A stretch of 64,000 bases of DNA from Streptomyces sp. NBC_00390 (GTDB taxonomy: Bacteria; Actinomycetota; Actinomycetes; Streptomycetales; Streptomycetaceae). A program made the translations under genes and the position numbers. This document shows positions 15,821 through 24,190 of this stretch, in pieces. Positions within the stretch are counted from its first letter, which is position 1. Each line of letters opens with the position of its first letter. The stretch covers positions 2,976,001 to 3,040,000 of the forward strand of contig NZ_CP107945.1 in the NCBI RefSeq assembly GCF_036057275.1, read 5' to 3'. The notes under the pieces are model-generated. The model worked only from the letters and a program-made list of their open reading frames with translations. It searched no databases and was not told the DNA's origin.

Positions 15821-16639
15821 TCAGGCAGCGCCCGCGCCCTGGTCGTCCAGGCCCTGCAGCTTCTCCATGTCGACGACCTCGTCGGCGGGGGGCGCCACGG
15901 CCTTCACAGGCTTGTCGTAGTCGGAGAAGACCATCGTGCCGGGCTCGTCGCCGCCGACCACGTGGACCTTGAGGAGGTAGGGCTTGCCCTCCTTGGCCAC
16001 GTACATCTCGATCGTCTCGCCGTCGGCCTTCTTCTTCACCACGACGGCCGCGGGGACGCCGTCCACCTCGGCGTCGGGTCCCTTGGTCATGCCCGTGCGC
16101 TCGGACTTGTCGTCGTCCATGTCGGAGACCATGCCCTTGAGGTCGCACATCTCGCCCGGCCCCTCACCGGCGGGGATCTTCATCCAGCGGCCCTTGAGCA
16201 TCTCGGCGATGCCGGCGGCCTCCTCGCCGGAAGATCCTTCCTCCTTGCCCATGGAGGTCCAGAACTTCTCGTTGCCCTTCATGTACATCACGTCGTCGGT
16301 CTGCAGCAGCTCGGCGGTGGCACCGTCGGTGCCCATCGTGCCCGTGCAGGTCCCCTTGTCGTCGACCGCGAAGTCGACGTCCATCAGGTCACCGTCCGTC
16401 TTGACCCGGCCGGCCATCCTCAGACTCGTGGCGCCCTTGGTGGTCTCGATGCCCTTGTCGGCGATCTGATCGGCGCTCAGGCCCTTGAAGGGGTCCGCCG
16501 GCTTCGACGACGCGGTCGCCGTCGGCTCCTTCGCCCCTGAACCGCCGTTGCCGCTGTCGCTCTTGGAGCAGGCCGAGAGTCCGGCGATCGCGGTCGCACA
16601 GACCATCGCCGAAACCAGGAGTCTCCGATTGGCCGCCAT
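15821..16639 (-). CDS. Secreted lipoprotein, LppX/LprG-like (between adnA and adnB)
   Basis: 272 residues from ATG at 16637-16639 (MAANRRLLVSAMVCATAIAG), with the lipobox L-S-A-C directly after. A Ser/Gly/Thr linker is followed by one domain: GATSLRMAGRVKTDGDLMDV, MYMKGNEKFWTSMGK, WMKIPAGEG and YLLKVHVVGG. This layout (amphipathic strand pairs with a Y-M/L-K-x-x motif) is like the LppX_LprAFG lipid-binding lipoproteins of actinobacteria. It is exported and anchored on the outer face of the membrane. A likely paralogue is at 48509-49276. Its position inside the adnAB pair has no obvious functional explanation. Confidence 0.85.
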   Translation of the reverse strand: MAANRRLLVSAMVCATAIAGLSACSKSDSGNGGSGAKEPTATASSKPADPFKGLSADQIADKGIETTKGATSLRMAGRVKTDGDLMDVDFAVDDKGTCTGTMGTDGATAELLQTDDVMYMKGNEKFWTSMGKEEGSSGEEAAGIAEMLKGRWMKIPAGEGPGEMCDLKGMVSDMDDDKSERTGMTKGPDAEVDGVPAAVVVKKKADGETIEMYVAKEGKPYLLKVHVVGGDEPGTMVFSDYDKPVKAVAPPADEVVDMEKLQGLDDQGAGAA

Positions 16640-16746
16640 CTGTCTCTCTTCTCCTCTGGAACCTTCTGACCGCACCCCTATGCGACCGCCGAGAGGCCCC
16701 TTTTGGATGCACACCCGGCCCGTGACATGCATCACGCGGCGGGTGT

Positions 16747-19700
16747 TCACTCCACGATGTGACGGCCCTCCGGCTGTGCGCTGCACGAGGCACGGAACGA
16801 GCAGTGCGTGCAGTGCTGGCCGGCCGCCGGGGTGAATCGTTCGTCCAGGACCCGGCCGGCCGCGGTGGCGAGCAGATCTCCCACCCACTCCCCCGCGAGC
16901 GGCTCCTGCGCCTGGATCTTGGGCAGTGCCTCGCCGCCCTCCTTCTTGGCAGCGGGCTGGCGCAGCTGGACGAGTTCCGCGCCGCCGGACTCGGGCCGGT
17001 GGCCGCCGAAGGCCTCGTCGACCGCGCCCTCGCGCACGGCGAGCTGATAGACGGCGAGCTGCGGATGGCGGGCGACCTCGTCCCTGGTGGGGGTCGCCTT
17101 GCCGGTCTTGAAGTCGACGACATAGGCGCGGCCGTGCTCGTCCTGCTCGACGCGGTCCATGGAGCCGCGGATACGGACCTCGTACTCACCGGCTTCGAGC
17201 GTCACGTCGAAGTCGTGCTCGGTGGCGGCGGGTTCCCGGCCGCCACGGTCCATGACGTGCCAGCGCAGGAAGCGCTCGAGCGCCAGGCGCGCGTGCTCCT
17301 TCTCCTGCTGCGACTTCCAGGGGGCGTCGAAGACGAGCGCGTCCCAGACGGAGTCGAGGCGTGCCATGAGGACCCCGAGATCCGCGGGGGTCCGCCCGGA
17401 CGCGACCTCGTCCGCGAGCACGTGCACCACGTTGCCGAAGCCCTGGGCCGCGGTGGCGGGTGTGTCGGCCTTCACCTCGCGTCCCAGGAACCACTGCAGA
17501 GCACAGGTGTTGGCCAGCTGGTCGAGCGCGCTGCCGGAGAGGGTGACGGGCTGGTCGCGGTCGCGCAGCGGGACGGCGCTGTGTGTGGCGTCGTACAGAC
17601 CCCACCAGCTGTAGGGGTGCGCGGCCGGGACCAGCGGCTGGTCCTCGTCGTCCGTGAGCGCGGCGAGGCGCGCGAGGCGACGGGCCGCGGCATCGCGCAG
17701 CTGCGGGGTCGCGGCCGGGTCCACGGTGGTGGCACGCAGCTCGGCGACGAGCGCGGCGACGGCGAGGGGGCGGCGCGGGCGGCCGGTGATGTCGCGCGGC
17801 TCGACGCCGAGTTCGGTGAGGAAGCGGGAGGGCTGGTCACCGTCGTCGGCGGGCGCCTTGACGGCCGTGACCACGAGCCGGTGGCGGGCGCGGGTGGCGG
17901 CGACGTAGAAGAGGCGCCGCTCCTCGGCGAGCAGCGCTCCGGGCGTGAGGGGCTCGGCGAGTCCGTCACGGCCGATGCGGTCGGCCTCCAGAAGGGATCC
18001 GCGCCGGCGCAGGTCGGGCCACAGACCCTCCTGTACGCCGGCGACGACGACCAGGCTCCATTCGAGGCCCTTGGAGCGGTGGGCGGTCATCAGGCGTACG
18101 GAGTCGGGCCGCACCTCCCGCCTGGTGAGCGTGTCGGCGGCGATGTCCTGGGCGTCGAGCTCCTCGAGGAAGTTCAGCGCGCCCCGGCCGCCGGTGCGCT
18201 CCTCGGCACGCGCCGCGGTCTCGAACAGGGCGCAGACGGCGTCGAGATCCCGGTCCGCGTTACGTCCTGCCGCACCCCCGCGGCGGGCTGCGCGCTCCAG
18301 GCGCTGCGGCCAGGGGGTGCCGTCCCACAGCTGCCAGAGCGCTTCCTCGGCCGTGCCTCCCCCGGCGAGCAGCTCCCGCGCCTTGCGCAGCAGCGCACCG
18401 AGCCGTTGCGCGCCGCGGGCGTACGCGGGGTCGTGAGCGACGAGGCGCTCGGGCTCGGCGAGGGCGCGGGCGATCAGCTCGTCCGACGGCGGGGGTACGC
18501 GGTTACCGCCTGCGCGCTCCTCGTCACGCAGAGCCCGGCCGAGACGCCGGAGGTCGGCGGTGTCCATGCCGCCGAGGGGGGAAGTGAGCAGAGCGACGGC
18601 GGTCTCGGTACCGAGCCAGCAGGGGCCGCTCCCCGACGCCGCGCCGTCCTGGCTCACGGGATCCGCTGCCTGCACCGCGACACCGCCGTCCGCCGCCGTG
18701 CTGAGCCCGACGGGGGCGGCTTCGCCGGCTCCCCGGCCCGCCGGGTCCGCGGTCGTCGTGGCAGGCAGTGCCTCCGCTCCGCCACCGGGCCGGCCGTCAC
18801 GGGCCGAGTCCTTCGCCGAGCCGTCCCCGCCCGTGGCAGAGGGCAGCCGTCCGGCCTCTGGTGAGGCCTTTGCGACATCCGGTCCTGCGCCGTGGGCCGG
18901 CGCCGAGGCGTGCGCGGGACCGGAGACCTGGAGCCGGTGCCCCGCGCCGGGGCGGTCGTCAGGAGTCTGCGGCGACGGCTCCCCGGCTGCCGCAGAGGCT
19001 TCGCCCCGGGCTGCCCGACGCCCCTCGCCCGTGGCCTGGTCCCCTTCGGCCGTGGCCTGGCCCTCTTCGGCCGTGGCCGACGCCGCCCTCGGTGTCACCG
19101 CTGCCGTGGCCACCGCTCTCAGAGCCGTCAGCAGCGGGGCCACCGCGGGCTCGTGGCGCAGCGCCACATCGTCGCCGTCGACCTCCAGGGGGACACCCGC
19201 CGAGGTCAGAGCGCGGCGGACGGCCGGGATCGAGCGCGCGCCGGCGCGCACCAGGACCGCCATGTCCTTCCAGGGGACACCGTCCTCCAGGTGGGCACGG
19301 CGCAGGATGTCGGCGATGTTGTCGAGTTCCGTCGAGGCCGTCGGGTACGTGTACGCCTCGACGCGGCCGCCCTCGCGCACGGCCCCGAGCTCGCGGTGGG
19401 CCCGGACCTTGTCCGCGGGAAGGCGGGTCAGCGGCATCCGGCGGGTCAGCAGCCGGGTCGCGGCGAGCAGCTGCGCACCGCTGCGCCGGGATGTGCCGAG
19501 CACCGCCACCTGCGACGGCGTCCCGTCCGTGTGGCGGAAGGTGTCCGGGAAGTCGAGGATGCCGTTCACGTCCGCGCCCCGGAACGCGTAGATGGACTGG
19601 TCCGGGTCGCCGAACGCCACCAGCGTCCGCCCACCGCCCGCGAGGGCCCGGAGCAGCCGCACCTGGGCCGGGTCGGTGTCCTGGTACTCGTCGACGAAGA

Positions 19701-20520
19701 CCGCGTCGTAGGGGAAGTCGTACGGCGCGGCGCTCCGCTCGGCCAGCAGCACCGCACGGTGCACCAGTTCCGCGTAGTCGAGCACTCCTTGCAGGTCCAG
19801 GACGTCGAGATACTCGGCGAGGAACGCCGCGGCCGCCCCCCAGTCGGGACGGCCGGTGCGAGCGGCGAAGCGGGCGAGTGAGTCCGGGCCGAGACCGAGC
19901 TCGCGGCTGCGGGCGAGCACGGCCCGCACCTCGTCCGCGAAGCCTCGCGTGGTGAGGCAGGCCCGCAGCTCGTTTGGCCAGCGGATGCCCGGCACACCGG
20001 CGCGCTCCGGACCGATGTGCCCCGCGAGCAGCTCGCGTACGGCGACGTCCTGCTCGGGACCGGACAGCAGCCGCAGCGGTTCGGAGAACAGATCGGCGTC
20101 CTGGTGGGCCCGGACCAGGGCATAGCAGAAGGAGTGGAAGGTGGTCGCCTGCGGCCCCTGCCTGCCACCGAGCCGCAGCGCCGTCCGGTCTCGCAGATCG
20201 ACGGCCGCTCTGCGGCTGAAGGTGAGCACGAGGATCCGGGCCGGATCCGCGCCCCTGGCGATGTGTGCGGCGACGGCCTCCACCAGCGTGGTCGTCTTGC
20301 CCGTGCCGGGCCCGGCGAGAACCAGCAGCGGCCCTGCCCGATGGTCAACCACGGCCCGCTGGGCTGCGTCCAGGAGGGGGGGATCCACCGGGCCGGGAGG
20401 GGTACGCACCAGTCGGTACGCGCCCGGGGGCCTCCCCCTGCGTCCTTGCGGGCGTGGGGGAACCCCCTGCCGTACCTGCTGCGGGTACGACGTACGCCCG
20501 GTGGTGGAGGAGGAGCTCAC
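16747..20520 (-). CDS. adnA: AdnA-type helicase-nuclease subunit with Fe-S nuclease domain
   Basis: 1257 residues from GTG at 20518-20520; the first 40 residues are low complexity and the start is uncertain. Motor motifs: VLAGPGTGKTTTLVEA (about residue 68), VLTFSRRAAVDLRDR, AVFVDEYQDTDPAQV, AFGDPDQSIYAFRGAD and TAHRSKGLEWS. The nuclease has IRGSMDRVEQDE and AYVVDFKTGK. Cysteines at TCALQWFL and QHCTHCSFRASC form the AddB/AdnA-type iron-sulfur staple around the nuclease. An Ala/Gly/Asp-rich insert of about 160 residues (about 470-632, DNA 18625-19115) splits the motor. It partners AdnB in resecting DNA ends. The lipoprotein gene lies 107 bases downstream. Confidence 0.9.
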   Translation of the reverse strand: MSSSSTTGRTSYPQQVRQGVPPRPQGRRGRPPGAYRLVRTPPGPVDPPLLDAAQRAVVDHRAGPLLVLAGPGTGKTTTLVEAVAAHIARGADPARILVLTFSRRAAVDLRDRTALRLGGRQGPQATTFHSFCYALVRAHQDADLFSEPLRLLSGPEQDVAVRELLAGHIGPERAGVPGIRWPNELRACLTTRGFADEVRAVLARSRELGLGPDSLARFAARTGRPDWGAAAAFLAEYLDVLDLQGVLDYAELVHRAVLLAERSAAPYDFPYDAVFVDEYQDTDPAQVRLLRALAGGGRTLVAFGDPDQSIYAFRGADVNGILDFPDTFRHTDGTPSQVAVLGTSRRSGAQLLAATRLLTRRMPLTRLPADKVRAHRELGAVREGGRVEAYTYPTASTELDNIADILRRAHLEDGVPWKDMAVLVRAGARSIPAVRRALTSAGVPLEVDGDDVALRHEPAVAPLLTALRAVATAAVTPRAASATAEEGQATAEGDQATGEGRRAARGEASAAAGEPSPQTPDDRPGAGHRLQVSGPAHASAPAHGAGPDVAKASPEAGRLPSATGGDGSAKDSARDGRPGGGAEALPATTTADPAGRGAGEAAPVGLSTAADGGVAVQAADPVSQDGAASGSGPCWLGTETAVALLTSPLGGMDTADLRRLGRALRDEERAGGNRVPPPSDELIARALAEPERLVAHDPAYARGAQRLGALLRKARELLAGGGTAEEALWQLWDGTPWPQRLERAARRGGAAGRNADRDLDAVCALFETAARAEERTGGRGALNFLEELDAQDIAADTLTRREVRPDSVRLMTAHRSKGLEWSLVVVAGVQEGLWPDLRRRGSLLEADRIGRDGLAEPLTPGALLAEERRLFYVAATRARHRLVVTAVKAPADDGDQPSRFLTELGVEPRDITGRPRRPLAVAALVAELRATTVDPAATPQLRDAAARRLARLAALTDDEDQPLVPAAHPYSWWGLYDATHSAVPLRDRDQPVTLSGSALDQLANTCALQWFLGREVKADTPATAAQGFGNVVHVLADEVASGRTPADLGVLMARLDSVWDALVFDAPWKSQQEKEHARLALERFLRWHVMDRGGREPAATEHDFDVTLEAGEYEVRIRGSMDRVEQDEHGRAYVVDFKTGKATPTRDEVARHPQLAVYQLAVREGAVDEAFGGHRPESGGAELVQLRQPAAKKEGGEALPKIQAQEPLAGEWVGDLLATAAGRVLDERFTPAAGQHCTHCSFRASCSAQPEGRHIVE

Positions 20521-20678
20521 GTGGTTCGCCGGTCCTGGTGGGTGTGCTGGTGATGAGAATGCGCATCGTGACGCGCGCTGACGACGCTACGCCAGGGCGG
20601 GGAGCGCCGACGGCGGGTCCGCCGCGTACCTCCTGCGGTCCCGCGGTTCCCCGCGGCCGCGCCGCTTGGCGGAAGCTG

Positions 20679-21062
20679 TCATATGTGAGTTCCGTCGCTG
20701 CCGTCGCCCGCTGTTTCCGGGTGGACTCCGTCCCACCGCGCCCGTCGCATGTCGATGCGCGGCACGTGGTCGTCGGCACCCCGCGGGGCGTCGCGCAGCG
20801 GGGTTCCCTCGGCGCGGTAGTGCTGCAGGGCCTCGATCTCATGGCCGGGCAGCACAGTGCCGTCCGCCCGGACGACCCGCCACCACGGCACCGCCCCGCC
20901 GTACAGCGCCATCGCCCGGCCGACCTGGCGCGGCCCGCCCTCGCCCAGCCATTCGGCGATGTCCCCGTATGTCATCACCCGGCCCGATGGGATCAGGTCG
21001 GCAACCTCCAGCACCCGCTCGGCATATTCGGGATACTCGGCGTACTGCGGCAGCTCCTCCAT
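20679..21062 (-). CDS. Alkyltransferase-like (ATL/MGMT C-terminal domain) DNA-binding protein
   Basis: 127 residues from ATG at 21060-21062; an ATG three codons upstream (21071) is also possible. The MGMT DNA-binding fold is clear: LIPSGRVMTYGDIAEWLG and RQVGRAMALYGG. The reactive PCHR motif is replaced by VPWWRVVRADG, so the acceptor cysteine is missing. ATL proteins bind O6-alkylguanine and hand the lesion to nucleotide excision repair rather than repairing it themselves. Its place beside adnA matches Rv3204 in M. tuberculosis. The C-terminal tail (HPETAGDGSDGTHI) is polar and disordered. Confidence 0.88.
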   Translation of the reverse strand: MEELPQYAEYPEYAERVLEVADLIPSGRVMTYGDIAEWLGEGGPRQVGRAMALYGGAVPWWRVVRADGTVLPGHEIEALQHYRAEGTPLRDAPRGADDHVPRIDMRRARWDGVHPETAGDGSDGTHI

Positions 21063-21268
21063 CCGACCCATCCTGCCGCACGCCACCGACAGGGCCCCGG
21101 ACAAGGGGCGAATCAGGCCATGCGGGACAAAGGGCCGAGTCTTGCACACCTCGCGCCCCCGCAATGCACCCTGATACCCCCCACTGTCGTCCGGTCGTGC
21201 CACCATCGTGCGGGCGGTGACTGGTGATACGAGATCAAGAAGAGACCGAGACGGCGAAGGAGCAGGGC

Positions 21269-24109
21269 GTGCAGCCTTCGAAGGCGGCAAGCAGCCCTGA
21301 GCCCGAGTCGCGCCCGGAATCTCCCGTTCCACCGGCCGCCGACGGCCGGCCCGGCGCCGATCCGTCGAAGGGCGAGCGGTCGAACGGCGAGCGGTCGAAC
21401 GGCGAGCGGTCGAAGGACGAGTCGCCGAGCCCGAAGCAGTCGACCGCCGAGCAGCCGGACGCGAAGCACCCGGCCGGGGCGATGCCCCACGGGGCCCACC
21501 CGTGCACCGACCCCGAGGTGATCCGCGCCGACCGGGTATCCGGCGACGAGCCGCTGCTGCCCGCCCGCGTGCACCGGCCCTCCGACCTGATGCGGCTGCT
21601 CATCGGCGTCCTCGCGATCGCCCTGGTGCTCGCCGTCGCCGCCTTCGCGCACGGCACCACGTCCGGTCTCGAGCAGGACATCAGCAAGGGCACCGGCCAG
21701 GCCCCCGACCTGCTGGTCAAGATGGCCGGTCTTGTGTCGAGCATCGCCGTCCTGCTCGTCCCGGTCGCCTTCGCCATCGAGCGGCTGATCAAACGCGACG
21801 GCCTGCGCATCGCCGACGGCGTACTCGCCGCGGTGCTCGCCCACGGCGTCACCCTCGCCACCGACCTCTGGGTCGCCAGGAGCGCGCCCGACACCCTCCA
21901 GGACGCGCTGACCCAGGCCCAGACCGGCGGCGAGCTGACCGATCCCGTGCACGGCTACCTCGCGCCCGTCATCGCCTACATGACCGCCGTCGGCATGGCC
22001 CGCAGACCCCGCTGGCGCGTCGTGCTCTGGGTGGTCCTCCTGCTCGACGCCTTCGCGATGCTGGTCGCCGGGTACACCACCCCGTTCTCGATCATCCTCA
22101 CCGTGCTGCTCGGCTGGACCGTCGCCTACGGCACGCTGTACGCCGTCGGCTCGCCCAATGTGCGCCCCACCGGGCAGACCCTGCTCGCCGGCCTGCGCCG
22201 TGTCGGCTTCCGCCCGGTGACGGCCATGCGCGCCGAGGAGAGCGGGCACGACACCGCCGACCAGGGCGACCGCGGCCGCCGCTATCTGGTGACCCTGGAG
22301 GACGGGCCCCCGCTCGACGTCACCGTCGTCGACCGCGAGCAGCAGGCGCAGGGCTTCTTCTACCGGGTGTGGCGCCGGCTGACGCTGCGCTCGATCACGA
22401 CCCGCCGCTCCATCCAGTCGCTGCGCCAGGCCCTGGAGCAGGAGGCGCTGCTGGCGTACGCGGCGATCGCCGCCGGAGCCAACGCCCCCAAGCTGATCGC
22501 CACTTCCGAGCTCGGCCCGGACGCGGTGATGCTGGTGTACGAGCACCTCGGCGGGCGGACCCTGGACTCGCTGGACGACGGCGAGATCACCGACGACGTG
22601 GTGCGCGGCACCTGGCGCCAGGTCCAGGCGCTCCAGTCGCGGCGCATCGCGCACCGCAGGCTCACCGGGGACTCGATCCTGCTCGACGCGGACGGCCGGG
22701 TGATCCTCACGGATCTGCGCGGCGGCGAGATCGCGGCAGGTGACGTGGTCCTGCGCATGGACATCGCGCAACTGCTGACCACCCTGGGGCTGCGGATCGG
22801 CGCCGAACGCGCCGTCGCCGGTGCCGTCGCCGTGCTCGGCCCCGACGCGGTCGCCGACTGTCTGCCCCTGCTCCAGCCGATCGCGCTCAGCCGCTCGTCC
22901 CGGGCGACGTTGCGCAGGCTCGCGCGCGAACGGTCCCAGCGCGAGCGCGAGGCGGTGCTGGAGGCATCGGCGTCCGCGCGGCAGGCCCGGGCGCACGAGG
23001 AGCCGGCCGACGACGACCGCAGGGCGGCTCGCAAGACCGAGCGCGCCGAGAAGCAGGCCGACAAACGGGCCATGGACGTGGCCATGGAAGGCGCGCGCGA
23101 GGAGGATCTGCTGACCCAGATCCGCCACCAGGTGCTGCTGATCAGGCCGCAGGCCCCCGTCGAGCCGGTCCGCCTGGAGCGGATCAAGCCGCGCACCCTC
23201 GTCAGCCTCCTCGCCGGTGCGGTCGCCGCGTACTTCCTGCTCTCGCAGCTCGCCGGCATCGACTTCGGCACGATCTTCTCGCAGGCCCACTGGGGGTGGG
23301 TGGCGGCGGCGGTGGCGTTCTCCGCGCTCAGCTACCTGGCCGCCGCGATGAGCCTGCTGGGCTTCGTACCCGAGCGGGTCGGCTTCGTGCGTACCGTCCT
23401 CGCGCAGGTCGCCGGGTCCTTCGTCAAGATCGTCGCCCCGGCGGCGGTCGGCGGGGTCGCCCTCAACACACGCTTCCTGCAGCGCTCCGGTGTACGACCC
23501 GGACTGGCCGTGGCGAGCGTGGGCGCCTCACAGCTGTTCGGTCTCGGCGCGCACATCCTCCTGCTGCTGTCTTTCGGCTATCTGACGGGTACGGAGCGGA
23601 CGGCGTCGTTCACCCCGTCGAGGACGGTGATCGCCGGTCTGCTGACGGTCGCCGTGCTGGTGCTGGTGGTCACGGCGATCCCGTTCCTGCGGAAGTTCGT
23701 CTCGACGCGCCTGCGCTCGCTGTTCGCGGGCGTGGTGCCGCGCATGCTCGACGTGCTGCAGCGGCCGGTGAAGCTGCTCACCGGCATCGGCGGCATGCTG
23801 CTGCTCACCGGTGTGTTCGTGATGTGCCTCGACGCATCGATCCGCGCCTTCGGCGACGGTGTCCAGCCGGTGAGCTACGCCGCCATCGCCGTGGTGTTCC
23901 TGGCGGGCAACGCGCTGGGCTCGGCCGCCCCCACACCGGGCGGCGTGGGCGCCGTCGAAGGCGCGCTGGTGGGCGGTCTGCTCCTGGTGGGACTGCCCAA
24001 GGACGTGGCAGCCCCCGCGGTCCTGCTGTACCGGATGCTGACGCTGTGGCTGCCGGTGCTGCCCGGGTGGTTCGCCTTCAACCACCTGACGCGCAAGGGC
24101 CTGCTCTAG
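21269..24109 (+). CDS. Multidomain membrane protein: TM region, kinase-like domain, flippase-like (LPG synthase TM) region
   Basis: 946 residues from GTG at 21269 (AAGGAG six bases before); a GTG at 21224 is less supported. Residues 1-95 are disordered, with (K/N)GERS repeats. About 105-300 hold six or so TM helices. About 330-560 is a soluble domain with a degenerate kinase look (QALEQEALLAYAAIAAG, MLVYEHLGGRTLDSL, IAHRRLTGDSILLD and VILTDLRGGE), where HRD has become HRR and DFG has become DLR. A coiled region follows, then a C-terminal flippase/lysylphosphatidylglycerol-synthase TM region from about 660 (KIVAPAAVGGVALNTRFLQR, SAAPTPGGVGAVEGALVGG). The role is probably envelope lipid or lipid-linked glycan handling, by inference. 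Confidence 0.85.
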   Translation: MQPSKAASSPEPESRPESPVPPAADGRPGADPSKGERSNGERSNGERSKDESPSPKQSTAEQPDAKHPAGAMPHGAHPCTDPEVIRADRVSGDEPLLPARVHRPSDLMRLLIGVLAIALVLAVAAFAHGTTSGLEQDISKGTGQAPDLLVKMAGLVSSIAVLLVPVAFAIERLIKRDGLRIADGVLAAVLAHGVTLATDLWVARSAPDTLQDALTQAQTGGELTDPVHGYLAPVIAYMTAVGMARRPRWRVVLWVVLLLDAFAMLVAGYTTPFSIILTVLLGWTVAYGTLYAVGSPNVRPTGQTLLAGLRRVGFRPVTAMRAEESGHDTADQGDRGRRYLVTLEDGPPLDVTVVDREQQAQGFFYRVWRRLTLRSITTRRSIQSLRQALEQEALLAYAAIAAGANAPKLIATSELGPDAVMLVYEHLGGRTLDSLDDGEITDDVVRGTWRQVQALQSRRIAHRRLTGDSILLDADGRVILTDLRGGEIAAGDVVLRMDIAQLLTTLGLRIGAERAVAGAVAVLGPDAVADCLPLLQPIALSRSSRATLRRLARERSQREREAVLEASASARQARAHEEPADDDRRAARKTERAEKQADKRAMDVAMEGAREEDLLTQIRHQVLLIRPQAPVEPVRLERIKPRTLVSLLAGAVAAYFLLSQLAGIDFGTIFSQAHWGWVAAAVAFSALSYLAAAMSLLGFVPERVGFVRTVLAQVAGSFVKIVAPAAVGGVALNTRFLQRSGVRPGLAVASVGASQLFGLGAHILLLLSFGYLTGTERTASFTPSRTVIAGLLTVAVLVLVVTAIPFLRKFVSTRLRSLFAGVVPRMLDVLQRPVKLLTGIGGMLLLTGVFVMCLDASIRAFGDGVQPVSYAAIAVVFLAGNALGSAAPTPGGVGAVEGALVGGLLLVGLPKDVAAPAVLLYRMLTLWLPVLPGWFAFNHLTRKGLL
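21364..21420. repeat. 15-bp tandem repeat coding (K/N)GERS units
   Basis: Three consecutive copies close to GGCGAGCGGTCGAAC encode SKGERSNGERSNGERSKDES in the disordered N-terminus of the membrane protein. Confidence 0.7.
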
Positions 24110-24190
24110 ACACATCGACCGGCCCGGCCAATCCACCCGCATGGACCTGTCGCCCGTGCGGGCGACGGCCGGACGGCGCACGATGACGGC

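Noticed and set aside
13925-16540. 871-codon plus-strand frame across adnB and the lipoprotein gene
   Set aside because: Spans the opposite strand of two genes, no motifs, biased composition.
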